The translations under genes and the position numbers were made by a program. Of a stretch of DNA of 64,000 bases, positions 15,404 to 23,558 are shown piece after piece. The number at the start of each line of letters is the position of its first letter. Position 1 is the stretch's first letter. Source of the stretch: Haloplasma contractile. GTDB taxonomy: Bacteria > Bacillota_I > Bacilli_A > Haloplasmatales > Haloplasmataceae. The stretch lies in NCBI GenBank assembly GCA_016841945.1, contig JAENYC010000001.1, positions 124,001 through 188,000 on the forward strand. Reading direction: 5' to 3'. Under the pieces are notes generated by a model. That model did not search any database and was not told the origin of the DNA. It saw only the letters and a program-made list of their open reading frames with translations.

Positions 15404-16042
15404 TTATTTAAACTTCGCTTCCATTCGATATATTCGTTGTCCTAATTTATGAAATCTTTCTTCATACTCTGTCATAATGTTTCCATCAATATTTAATTTA
15501 TGAAGATCTAAGCTAATATCCTTAAACTCCATTCCGAATTTTGACATACTTACAATTGAATATTCAAATAGTTTTTGATTATCTGTTTTAAAGTGAACTT
15601 CTCCACCAGGTTTCAAAATATTTTTAAAAACAGTTAAAAAACTATGATAGGTTAGCCTTCTTTTTTCATGCCTATTTTTGGGCCAAGGATCAGAAAAATT
15701 TAAGTAAATTCTATTTACTTCATTTCTTTCAAATACATTTTCTAATTGTTTAGCATCAACACAAACTAATATGACATTTGACAGTGTTTCTTCCTTTAAT
15801 TTTTGTACGGCTCTTACCATAACACTTGGTACAACTTCTATACCAATATAATTGATATCAGGATGTTCTTTACCCATTTCTATAATAAATTGACCTTTCC
15901 CCATCCCAACTTCAAGATGAATAGGATTTCCATTTTTAAAAAAATGATTCCACCCACCTTTGTATTCCTCAGGGTCTAATATGACGTAATTTTGGTTATT
16001 TTTTAATATTTCTTCCGCATTAGGGATTTTTCTTAAACGCAT
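15404..16042 (-). CDS. trmB: tRNA (guanine-N7-)-methyltransferase
   Basis: TrmB methylates G46 in the variable loop of tRNA using S-adenosylmethionine. The 212-residue protein has the usual length. The SAM-binding motif LEVGMGKGQF lies near residues 38-47, and YLNFSDPWPKNRHEKRRL near 112-129 is the TrmB signature with catalytic Asp. It ends a three-gene minus-strand run with the dipeptidase and pseudouridine synthase genes. Confidence 0.95.
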   Translation of the reverse strand: MRLRKIPNAEEILKNNQNYVILDPEEYKGGWNHFFKNGNPIHLEVGMGKGQFIIEMGKEHPDINYIGIEVVPSVMVRAVQKLKEETLSNVILVCVDAKQLENVFERNEVNRIYLNFSDPWPKNRHEKRRLTYHSFLTVFKNILKPGGEVHFKTDNQKLFEYSIVSMSKFGMEFKDISLDLHKLNIDGNIMTEYEERFHKLGQRIYRMEAKFK

Positions 16043-16054
16043 GAACCTTCACCT

Positions 16055-17419
16055 TTATCTTGTTAAATGATATATTGCTTCTGCATAAATGGCAGCTGAT
16101 TTATATAAATCTTCTAATTCTGCATATTCATTGGGTTGATGAATGAGGGCTTCCTTGTTAGGAAACTCTGGACCAAATGCGACAGCGTTTTTAAAACTTC
16201 TTGCATATGTTCCTCCACCTATTGTTAAAAGTGGTGATTGTCTGTCATTTGTGTATTTAATATATGCTTGATGTAGGGTTTTGACTAAATCACTTTCAGG
16301 GTCTACATAATGCGGCTTTGAATTTCTGTTTGTTGAAAACTCAAAACCAAATTCATGAGCCTTATCTTTTAACGTATTGGTTAAATTATCTATATCTGTA
16401 TGAATTGGGTACCTAAAATTTAATACTAATTGACATTCATTATTTTCATATTTACCAATGCCTACATTACACGTTAAATCACCCATTATATCATTGGTAT
16501 AATCAACACCGGATTTTTTCATTCTAGAATCAAAGGTTAGATATTTGCATGCAAATTTCACAAACTGATGATCAATTTGTTCATTTAAAAATGTTAGTAA
16601 AATAAAACCAGCATTTAGACCGTCATTTGGTTCCATCGCATGTGCACTCTTTCCATATGCGATTAACTCAACAGTCCCATCACCTAAATCATTCATTTCA
16701 CCTTTATATTCTAATTCATTCAAAAATTTAGCATATGCAGCTTTATATTTTTCATCCACAATAGCAACAGCTTTTTCTGGTACAACATTCGTTCTTTCTC
16801 CAAATTGAAGTTTGTATAATCCATTTTCTTCGCATTTCCCAGTAAATGTCCCATCTAAAATCCCTTTTTCACCGTATATTAAAGGAAACATAGCATCAGG
16901 TGCAAATCCTACATCAGGCATTGTCTCTTTTTCTAAGTAGTGTTTTAACCCTCTCCATCCTGATTCCTCATCTAGACCTAAAATAATTCGTACTCTTTTA
17001 TTCAATTTAATCCCCATATCAATTAACATCTTAATCGCATAATAACTAACAATGGTTGGTCCTTTATCATCTAAAGCGCCACGTGCATATATCTTACCAT
17101 CGTCTATTGTTGCACTAAATGGTTCATACTTCCATCCATCTCCTGTTGGTACAACATCTAAATGACATAGGATACCTAAAATTTCATCCCCTTCACCGAC
17201 TTCAATATGACCAGCATAATTATCAACATTCTTCACTTTAAATCCATCACGTTTCGCTAAATTTAACATGTATTCTAATGACTCATGAATACCTTCTCCA
17301 AATGGATGCTCACTATCTGGATTAAATTCAGTCAAAACACTTGGTATTTGAAGTAATCCTTTTAAATCCTTTAAAAAGTCATCATGATACTTTTTAAAAA
17401 GTTCATAAAAATTATCCAT
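16055..17419 (-). CDS. pepV: Dipeptidase PepV-like (M20)
   Basis: 454 residues, cytoplasmic M20 dipeptidase with two zinc ions. Motifs: CHLDVVPTGD (H86, D88), YARGALDDKGP (D117/D118), LGLDEESGWRG, GGGTYARSF and IHQPNEY near the end. The ATG at 17419 overlaps the stop of the pseudouridine synthase gene by one base (TAATG), so translation is coupled. It is a paralogue of the 7156-8508 protein and is closer to classical PepV. Confidence 0.92.
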   Translation of the reverse strand: MDNFYELFKKYHDDFLKDLKGLLQIPSVLTEFNPDSEHPFGEGIHESLEYMLNLAKRDGFKVKNVDNYAGHIEVGEGDEILGILCHLDVVPTGDGWKYEPFSATIDDGKIYARGALDDKGPTIVSYYAIKMLIDMGIKLNKRVRIILGLDEESGWRGLKHYLEKETMPDVGFAPDAMFPLIYGEKGILDGTFTGKCEENGLYKLQFGERTNVVPEKAVAIVDEKYKAAYAKFLNELEYKGEMNDLGDGTVELIAYGKSAHAMEPNDGLNAGFILLTFLNEQIDHQFVKFACKYLTFDSRMKKSGVDYTNDIMGDLTCNVGIGKYENNECQLVLNFRYPIHTDIDNLTNTLKDKAHEFGFEFSTNRNSKPHYVDPESDLVKTLHQAYIKYTNDRQSPLLTIGGGTYARSFKNAVAFGPEFPNKEALIHQPNEYAELEDLYKSAAIYAEAIYHLTR

Positions 17420-18150
17420 TAATATTCCTCCATTTTATTTTCATTTTCGAATAACAAGGAAATCTCATGTTTCTTTAGTTCTCTATATTCACCTATAGAA
17501 AGATTGTCATCTAACAATAGTTTCCCAATTTTTATTCGTTTTAAATATTTTACTTTGTAACCTAGTTTTTGAAACATTCGTTTAACTTGATGATATTTTC
17601 CTTCTGATATTGAAACAAGTGCTTTGTATTCATCTTTAATTTCAAGTAAAGCTTTTTTTGTTTTGTATAATTTTTTTATACCATCTAAAATATATATTCC
17701 TTCTTTAAAATGTTTAATATCTTGAATTAATAACGGTTTATCAACTTCAACATAATATGTTTTATAGATTTCTTTTTTAGGATGTGTTAATTGATGTGCA
17801 AATTGTCCATCATTTGATAAAATCAATAATCCTTCTGTATCAATATCAAGTCTACCACAAGGAAAGACATCATATATATGAGTTTTATCCAATAAATCAA
17901 TGACTGTTTTATGATATCTGTCATTTGTTGCTGATATATAACCTTTTGGCTTATTCAACATGATATATACATATTGTTTATAATGAACTCTCTCACCATT
18001 AAATATGATTATATCTTTCTTTTCATCAACCTGATACCCACTATTTATGATGATTTCATTATTAACAGTCAACAATTTATTTTTTATCGCCTTTTTTATT
18101 TCTTTACGAGAACCATATTTCATATGAGACAGTAATTTATCTACACGCAT
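17419..18150 (-). CDS. rsuA: 16S rRNA pseudouridine synthase, RsuA/RluB family
   Basis: 243 residues: an N-terminal S4 RNA-binding domain (MRVDKLLSHMKYGSRKEIKKAI...) and a pseudouridine synthase domain with the catalytic GRLDIDTEGLLILSNDG near residues 99-115, catalytic Asp in RLDID. The family acts on U516 of 16S rRNA (RsuA) or a 23S site (RluB); the length favours RsuA/YtzG, but the exact target is not certain. It is first in an operon with pepV and trmB. Confidence 0.88.
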   Translation of the reverse strand: MRVDKLLSHMKYGSRKEIKKAIKNKLLTVNNEIIINSGYQVDEKKDIIIFNGERVHYKQYVYIMLNKPKGYISATNDRYHKTVIDLLDKTHIYDVFPCGRLDIDTEGLLILSNDGQFAHQLTHPKKEIYKTYYVEVDKPLLIQDIKHFKEGIYILDGIKKLYKTKKALLEIKDEYKALVSISEGKYHQVKRMFQKLGYKVKYLKRIKIGKLLLDDNLSIGEYRELKKHEISLLFENENKMEEY

Positions 18151-18201
18151 TTTATTCTCCTAAATGATTATAAATTATCATACACCAAACCTTAAATAGG
18201 C

Positions 18202-18228
18202 ACATAATTATGATTAAAACATACAATA
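18202..18228 (+). promoter_or_regulatory. Sigma-K/E-like sporulation promoter of the coat-like gene
   Basis: AC (18202-18203), 16 bases, then CATACAATA (18220-18228) agrees exactly with the mother-cell sigma-K pattern AC-N16-CATANNNTA, and its -10 also suits sigma-E. The ATG lies 32 bases downstream. Confidence 0.45.
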
Positions 18229-18259
18229 TTAGTGAAACACAAGTTAAAGGAGTGAAAAC

Positions 18260-18562
18260 ATGTATCCTCAACAACCATTTGTAGAACCAGGATATTACGG
18301 AAGACCACCCTATGGTGAAGGTTTCCCACAGCAACAACCAATGGGACCTTATAAAGGTGCGAGTCCTTATCCTCAACCAGGAATCCCAAGACCTCCAAAA
18401 GCACCTACAACAGGTTCATTAATTGGAGAAGGTACCTACAATATTGATGCTCGATTAGACCGGATTGAACGTGAAATAGTAGAAATAAATCGTCGATTAA
18501 ATACATTATCACGACGCGTGCGTCGGATTGAAAATTTTTTGAATATTAGAGACGATGTTTAG
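18260..18562 (+). CDS. Proline/glycine-rich protein with C-terminal coiled coil, possible spore coat protein
   Basis: 100 residues. The first half is rich in Pro, Gly, Tyr and Gln (PQQPFVEPGYYGRPPYGEGF), as in several small coat and morphogenetic proteins of spore formers. The second half is a charged helix (about 60-96, LDRIEREIVEINRRLNTL) able to form a coiled coil. ATG 18260 follows AAGGAGTG. I do not recognise a named family with certainty; YppG-like coat protein is the best guess. The sigma-K/E-like promoter upstream supports a mother-cell role. Confidence 0.6.
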   Translation: MYPQQPFVEPGYYGRPPYGEGFPQQQPMGPYKGASPYPQPGIPRPPKAPTTGSLIGEGTYNIDARLDRIEREIVEINRRLNTLSRRVRRIENFLNIRDDV

Positions 18563-18583
18563 CTAAATAACCTCCTTCAGAGG

Positions 18584-18619
18584 CTTACATATCTCAATAG
18601 ATATGTAAGGCTTTTTTTT
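18584..18619 (+). terminator. Terminator of the coat-like gene
   Basis: CTTACATATCT (18584-18594) and AGATATGTAAG (18599-18609) form a perfect 11-bp stem with a T8 tail. Confidence 0.88.
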
Positions 18620-18620
18620 A

Positions 18621-20954
18621 TTATTCGTTTATTTTTAAAGCTTCTTGTAGAGGAATCTTATTTAATCTTCTTCTAGCAATTCGAAGCGATAAATAATAGG
18701 TTAAAAATATAATAATAAAGCCAAAGATGATATAACTAGTGGATAACTGGATTGGAAAAGCAAAGTTTAATTCACTACTAATTGTCACCATCATACTTCT
18801 TATAGACATTATGGTTATTGGAATCGATACCAAATAGCCAACTAAAATAATAGGTAAATATATATTTAATACCATTGTAGTGATTTCTTTGTCCTTATAA
18901 CCCATTACTTTTAAGAAAGAGATGGTTTTAAAATTATCTTGTATATTGAAAATAGAGATGATGATTAATACAATAAAGGCTAAAATGACAGAAATTACAA
19001 CCATTACATATATAAAGGCTTTAAAAAGCGACATCATTTCTTCAATTGAGTCAATCATCTCTTCTTTATGTACAATGCTTTTCACATTTTGTGTTATTTT
19101 CTGATCTGTCCATAATCCATTATACCAATTATCATCTAAACCATATTGCTCATTAAGTGATTTTATCGACATAAAAACATAGGGTGTTGTATAATTTTCC
19201 ATAATACCAACGACTTTCATTTCTATTTCATTTTCACTGCCATACTCAGATAATAAGTGAAGGGTAATACTATCATTTAAATCAATATTATGAATAGTTG
19301 AAAGCATGGAGGAAACCACCACCCCATCTTCATTGTCGTATAGTATTGGTACTAAATTCTTTCCAGCTTCATTTTTTAACTGATATTTGTTTAACTTATC
19401 ATCTATTCCCATTAATTGTACTTTAACCTCATCATCACCTATAATTATCTCTGATGGCATAATCATAAATCGGTCATCGCTCTCACTTTTTTCTGTCTGA
19501 GTCGGATATTCGTAAATAACTTGATATTGATAGTTTGCTTGAACTGATGAAACATGAATGATACTGTCAATAGATTGACTAAAAGACAAAGCAAATATTA
19601 AATAGATACTAGAAACAACTACGCCAATAAAAGTGATGAATAATTTACCTAAACCTCTTAAGGCAATACTATATTTAAATCTAGTATTAAATGATTTCTT
19701 TTTAAATAATTGAGGAATTCGTTTTATAATGAAATTAACTTTTTGACTCACTTTTACTCTCATTAATTCAAGAGGTTTTTTTCTCACAAGAAAATAAATG
19801 ATGATAAAACTAAATATGTTTAATACAATTATCGGTAATACAATCGAATAGATAAATATCATAAAATTAAATTGAATATGATGCATAGGCATTTGAAACA
19901 TACTTCTAAACATATCAATAAGAGGATGTGCTAGCAAATATCCCGTTAAATAACCTAATCCTGAACCTATCACACTCGCTATTATAGGATAAATCATGTA
20001 GGCACTTAACAGTCTTAAGTGTGAATATCCCAATGATTTTAATACACCGATTTGATTCTTTTCCATTTGAATGCTTTTGTTCACAACAATTCCAATGATA
20101 ATAACAGCTAAAAACAAAATTATCACGCTTAAGGCATTGATCATTGCCCTATCAGCTTTTATTTCACCATATACTGCGCCTGTACGAAAATTAGTCTTGG
20201 CATCAACTAAATTAACCATATAAAAATGATCGATTTCTTTAATCTCTTCTTCTGTATAATTACCCTTTAAAAATTTGCCAACGTAATCAACATCTTTTGG
20301 TGCCTCTAAATTAGAAAATGAGTCTTCATTTAACATTCCTAAAGCCTGTTTACTTGTATCTAAAGCGAATAATTCATTGGTCAATTGAGGATAAATATAA
20401 TCAACTAAATAGATAAATCCTACTATTTTGTATGTTGATTGATTGATTTTAAAATTATCTCCTAGCTGTAAATCATTATTTTCAGCAAAAACCATACTTA
20501 ATGCGATTTCATTATTAGCTTCCGGTAAACGACCCTTTTCAACATAAGTAAGATTTATATCCTTACTATCTGTAAATAGTCTGATAGTGATTTCTTTATC
20601 TAGTTCATGAATACTTAGCTGTTTATATTCTCTTACTTCTATATTTATTTGATACTCATTTTCTAAAAGGTTAATCCGATTATTAATCAAAGTTTTTTGA
20701 TCACTATTTGATAACTGATAGATATAATCTACTTGATAAACTTCTTTTTCTTCATCAGATAAAGATGAGTTCATTTGAAAAGTAAAATCCTCTTGTTTAT
20801 AATCTACCACAAATTGATTAACAGTATCCTCTGTAACAAATAATGTATAACCTAATGAAACATATAAACATCCAGCCAATAAAACCATTGATATGATACC
20901 AATCATCGCAAATGGTTTTTTTATCATTCCCTTTAATATATTTTTAATAATCAT
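18621..20954 (-). CDS. ABC transporter permease, MacB/FtsX type
   Basis: 777 residues. One N-terminal TM helix (12-38) is followed by an outer domain and three TM helices near 275-395, then, after a cytosolic stretch, another TM helix near 440, a second outer domain and three TM helices near 660-770. Both TM sets carry the FtsX domain (for example VNKSIQMEKNQIGVLKSLGYSHL). Such permeases either move lipoproteins or peptides or work with two-component systems in antimicrobial-peptide response. The gene is one base from its ATPase partner. No sensor kinase lies nearby. Confidence 0.85.
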   Translation of the reverse strand: MIIKNILKGMIKKPFAMIGIISMVLLAGCLYVSLGYTLFVTEDTVNQFVVDYKQEDFTFQMNSSLSDEEKEVYQVDYIYQLSNSDQKTLINNRINLLENEYQINIEVREYKQLSIHELDKEITIRLFTDSKDINLTYVEKGRLPEANNEIALSMVFAENNDLQLGDNFKINQSTYKIVGFIYLVDYIYPQLTNELFALDTSKQALGMLNEDSFSNLEAPKDVDYVGKFLKGNYTEEEIKEIDHFYMVNLVDAKTNFRTGAVYGEIKADRAMINALSVIILFLAVIIIGIVVNKSIQMEKNQIGVLKSLGYSHLRLLSAYMIYPIIASVIGSGLGYLTGYLLAHPLIDMFRSMFQMPMHHIQFNFMIFIYSIVLPIIVLNIFSFIIIYFLVRKKPLELMRVKVSQKVNFIIKRIPQLFKKKSFNTRFKYSIALRGLGKLFITFIGVVVSSIYLIFALSFSQSIDSIIHVSSVQANYQYQVIYEYPTQTEKSESDDRFMIMPSEIIIGDDEVKVQLMGIDDKLNKYQLKNEAGKNLVPILYDNEDGVVVSSMLSTIHNIDLNDSITLHLLSEYGSENEIEMKVVGIMENYTTPYVFMSIKSLNEQYGLDDNWYNGLWTDQKITQNVKSIVHKEEMIDSIEEMMSLFKAFIYVMVVISVILAFIVLIIISIFNIQDNFKTISFLKVMGYKDKEITTMVLNIYLPIILVGYLVSIPITIMSIRSMMVTISSELNFAFPIQLSTSYIIFGFIIIFLTYYLSLRIARRRLNKIPLQEALKINE

Positions 20955-20955
20955 A

Positions 20956-21654
20956 TTAGCTCCAACTAATTTCTTCTACTAACTTTTTTTGTTGATTATC
21001 TTCTATTTCATATATCTCGCCAGATTTCATATGGATCACTTTATCAGCTATATCTTTAATCGCAATGTTATGCGTCACAATCACAATGGTTGTATTCAGT
21101 TCTTTATTTAATCGTTGTAAAACCTCTAAGACCTGTTTTCCTGTTGTTTCATCTAAAGCACCTGTTGGTTCATCACAAAATAATATAGACGGATTTTTCG
21201 CTAGAGCACGTGCTATTGATACACGTTGTTGTTGACCACCAGAAAGTTGATAAGGATACTTGTCTTTTTCTATTGTCATACCTATTTTTTCTAATAATTC
21301 ATCAATTTCTATTGGGTTGTGACTTAAATTTTTACCCACTTCAATATTTTCATAGACAGTTAGATTAGAAAGTAAGTTATATGATTGAAAAATAAAGCCT
21401 AGCTTACGCCTTCTAAAATTGGTTAATTCTTTATCAGACATATCTGTAATCACTTCATCATCAACGATTATATGACCACTCGTCACACTATCCAAACCAC
21501 TCACCACGTTTAAAAATGTTGACTTACCACTACCAGATGGGCCTAAAACCACCACAAATTCGCCATCTTTTATTTCTAAACTGACATCACGTAATGCATG
21601 TGTTTCTACAACCCCAGTTTGGTAAATTTTTCTTACATTTTTTATTTTAATCAT
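20956..21654 (-). CDS. ABC transporter ATP-binding protein, LolD/MacB type
   Basis: 232 residues: Walker A GPSGSGKST (about 38-46), Q-loop, signature LSGGQQQRV (near 138), Walker B ILFCDEPTGALD and the H-loop VTHN. The sequence is typical of ATPases paired with FtsX permeases. It starts the operon with the permease at 18621 and is divergent from the NUDIX gene. Confidence 0.92.
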   Translation of the reverse strand: MIKIKNVRKIYQTGVVETHALRDVSLEIKDGEFVVVLGPSGSGKSTFLNVVSGLDSVTSGHIIVDDEVITDMSDKELTNFRRRKLGFIFQSYNLLSNLTVYENIEVGKNLSHNPIEIDELLEKIGMTIEKDKYPYQLSGGQQQRVSIARALAKNPSILFCDEPTGALDETTGKQVLEVLQRLNKELNTTIVIVTHNIAIKDIADKVIHMKSGEIYEIEDNQQKKLVEEISWS

Positions 21655-21765
21655 ATAAGACGCTCCTTTTTTGTAACTAAAATTAATTATATTCCTAAAT
21701 TACTATATCGTCAACATCATGACTCGTGTATAATAATATTTATCATGAATAAAGGTGGTTTTCAG

Positions 21766-22254
21766 ATGATTTATATTTATTGTCCAAAATGTGGTAAAAA
21801 ATTACAAGTAAAAGAAGAAGTAAAATTTTGTATGAATTGCAAAAAACCATATTTTAATCATCCTTTCAGTTGCGTTGAAGTTTTAGTTATTAATGAGTGG
21901 AAAGAAGTATTATTATTAAAACAGAATTATATATCAAAAACTCATTGGACCATTGTATCAGGTTATGTGAATAATGGCGAAACATTAGAAGAATGTGTCA
22001 AAAGAGAAGTATTAGAAGAAACAGGACAAATTGTAAATAGCATGGAGTATATTCAAAGTTATTATTTTAAACCTAAAGAACTAATAATGGCAGGATTTAT
22101 TGCTTATGTTGAAAAACAACCATTTAATAAAACTAATGAGGTAGACGATATTATGTGGTGTTGTATCAAAGATGTTAACAGATACATTGCAAGGCAGAAT
22201 AATCTGTCTGGTGTTCATTTTGATGCATCAATGCATTATTTAAACCAAAAATAA
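21766..22254 (+). CDS. NUDIX hydrolase with N-terminal zinc ribbon
   Basis: 162 residues. The N-terminus has a four-Cys zinc ribbon (CPKCGKKL...CMNCKKPYF), as in NudC-type NADH pyrophosphatases and related proteins. The NUDIX box GYVNNGETLEECVKREVLEE continues as TGQ and fits GX5EX7REUXEEXGU, so it likely hydrolyses a nucleoside diphosphate derivative. AAAGGTGG at 21751-21758 points to ATG 21766; ATG 21745 is also in frame. A TATAAT at 21729-21734 is a probable -10 element. The deleted IS607 element follows directly after the stop. Confidence 0.85.
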   Translation: MIYIYCPKCGKKLQVKEEVKFCMNCKKPYFNHPFSCVEVLVINEWKEVLLLKQNYISKTHWTIVSGYVNNGETLEECVKREVLEETGQIVNSMEYIQSYYFKPKELIMAGFIAYVEKQPFNKTNEVDDIMWCCIKDVNRYIARQNNLSGVHFDASMHYLNQK

Positions 22255-22259
22255 ATATT

Positions 22260-22380
22260 CACCGGCCTAGCCGGTGGTATTTCCTTTTCGGGCATAGCCC
22301 TTTACTACCAGCATCGCCTGAATGCGTACTCTTAATCCGCCAACTGCGAATTATTGTTACATCCAAAATCTAATGTTAGT
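22260..22380 (-). ncRNA. Structured right end of an IS607-type element, omega-RNA-like
   Basis: Read on the minus strand there are nested hairpins: a GGTA/TACC clamp (22306-22309 with 22276-22279) encloses GGGC-TAT-GCCC (22300-22290), followed by a terminal CACCGGC/GCCGGTG stem (22276-22260). A longer 10-bp pair joins ATCCAAAATC (22417-22408) to GATTTTGGAT (22370-22361). Structured right ends of this kind encode the guide omega-RNA in TnpB-bearing elements. If so, the guide would be read from the minus strand just past 22260. No tnpB remains here. The omega-RNA identity is inference. Confidence 0.45.
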
Positions 22381-22401
22381 TGTCCATATATTTATTTTCT
22401 T

Positions 22402-22599
22402 TTAATTGATTTTGGATATCTTGGGAGGAACTTCCAATAACATATGTATGTAAGATATTTTATTTTTATCATATCTTCTGTGTCCGCCCTTAGTTCGTTC
22501 TGATTTTATTTTCCCTTCTTTTTCCCATCTTCTTAAAGTACTAATTGACACACCCAACAATTCACTTGCTTTATTTATTGATAATATAATAATAATCAC
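22402..22599 (-). pseudogene. tnpA: Truncated IS607 TnpA (serine-recombinase transposase), HTH domain only
   Basis: The 65-codon frame from GTG 22599 contains SINKASELLGVSISTLRRWE followed by KEGKIKSERTKGGHRRYDKN, the signature DNA-binding head of IS607 TnpA, which is normally about 200 residues. The catalytic domain with the nucleophilic serine is gone; after KISYIHM the sequence no longer resembles the family. A 12-bp hairpin (22588-22599 with 22603-22614) covers the GAG/GTG start region and would block translation, as in other small insertion sequences. Confidence 0.75.
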
Positions 22600-22690
22600 C
22601 TCGTGATTATTATTACAAAATCTATCCATTATAACAGATTTTTTAAACTGTTTCATAACCCAGTCTAGCTTTGGGTATTCTATAAACAAC

Positions 22691-22721
22691 CAAAACACAT
22701 ATCAGGCTGATATGTGTTTTG
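22691..22721 (-). terminator. Terminator overlapping the plsC stop
   Basis: CAAAACACATATCAG (22691-22705) and CTGATATGTGTTTTG (22707-22721) are perfect complements around one base. The hairpin includes the plsC stop codon. Confidence 0.8.
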
Positions 22722-23463
22722 AATACTCTGGTGTATCGGAACTTATTATAGTATTTTCTGTTAAGTTCTGTAATTCTTTTGCGATATCTTGCACTTTTAT
22801 GTCATGGGTTAAATGTTTAACATACGGTTTTAATATTTTAATCACAATGGTTCCTTTTTTTAATTTTCCAATCACTTCATGTGCTGTATAAATCTTTTCA
22901 GTACCCATTAGTACAATAGGTACAATCGGAACTTGTGCTTTGATGGCCATCCGCAATCCTCCGGTCTGATATTTAGCAACGATATCATCAGTAATAATTT
23001 TTGTGATTTCTCCCTCAGGAAACAATAATAAAGAATGCCCTTTTTCTAAACTTTTAATTCCTCGATTAATCCCTTTGACTCCCTCCCGGGGGTTTTTTCT
23101 GTTAACAAACACACAACCAAAGGATTTAAACCACGGAGTTATAACGGGGATTTTTTCAAACCATAGATCACCAGCTATAACAGCACCTAATTGTTTTTTA
23201 ACAGCATAACTCACAAAATATGGATCAATCATACTAGGATGGTTAGCAGTATATACAACTGCACCATCTGTTAAATTTTCTCTTCCTTCAACTATGACTT
23301 TAGAGCCGGATTTCTTAACAATTAAACGACATAATCTTCCAATATATTTAAATTTTTCTTCAATACTATATTTTTCTGGGTGCTTATATCTTCTTCTGAT
23401 TGGTATGATATGAAATAAAACATAAAAAAACGCATTGATGTATACCCATAATATACGCAACAT
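22702..23463 (-). CDS. plsC: 1-acyl-sn-glycerol-3-phosphate acyltransferase
   Basis: 253 residues. PlsC adds the second acyl chain to lysophosphatidic acid to make phosphatidic acid. The acyltransferase motifs are in order: NHPSMID (about 75-81, catalytic NHx4D), FVNRKNPREG (about 119-128) and FPEGEITK (about 148-155), then VPIVPIVLMGTE. An N-terminal hydrophobic segment (about 1-22) would hold it at the membrane. Single gene ending in a strong terminator. Confidence 0.92.
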   Translation of the reverse strand: MLRILWVYINAFFYVLFHIIPIRRRYKHPEKYSIEEKFKYIGRLCRLIVKKSGSKVIVEGRENLTDGAVVYTANHPSMIDPYFVSYAVKKQLGAVIAGDLWFEKIPVITPWFKSFGCVFVNRKNPREGVKGINRGIKSLEKGHSLLLFPEGEITKIITDDIVAKYQTGGLRMAIKAQVPIVPIVLMGTEKIYTAHEVIGKLKKGTIVIKILKPYVKHLTHDIKVQDIAKELQNLTENTIISSDTPEYSKHISA

Positions 23464-23526
23464 ATTTTATCCTCCTAATATCACATAATTATCCATATTA
23501 TAACAAATTTATAATAAAAAATCACT

Positions 23527-23552
23527 AAAAAGAGCACATTAAGTGCTCTTTT
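23527..23552 (-). terminator. Terminator of ileS
   Basis: AAAAGAGCAC and GTGCTCTTTT form a hairpin just past the ileS stop, with a short T tail. Confidence 0.8.
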
Positions 23553-23558
23553 AAATCA

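Larger units (their letters stand above)
22260..22614 (-). mobile_element. Deletion derivative of an IS607-family element
   Basis: Between the NUDIX gene and plsC lies a small element in minus orientation. It keeps the N-terminal MerR-like helix-turn-helix of an IS607 transposase (22599-22402) and the structured right end (22380-22260), but lacks the serine-recombinase catalytic domain and the whole tnpB. The left boundary is uncertain: 22614 is the outer edge of the hairpin over the tnpA start and the true end may lie up to about 22690. It would need a transposase in trans to move. Confidence 0.6.

Noticed and set aside
18152-18404. Two minus-strand frames opposite the coat-like gene
   Set aside because: Shadows of a Pro/Gly-rich gene; they have no family resemblance and conflict with the promoter and Shine-Dalgarno of the plus-strand gene.
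22402-22698. 98-codon version of the tnpA remnant starting at 22698
   Set aside because: The first 33 codons cross the promoter-like TATAAT and the start hairpin and do not resemble IS607 TnpA; the HTH begins after GTG 22599.
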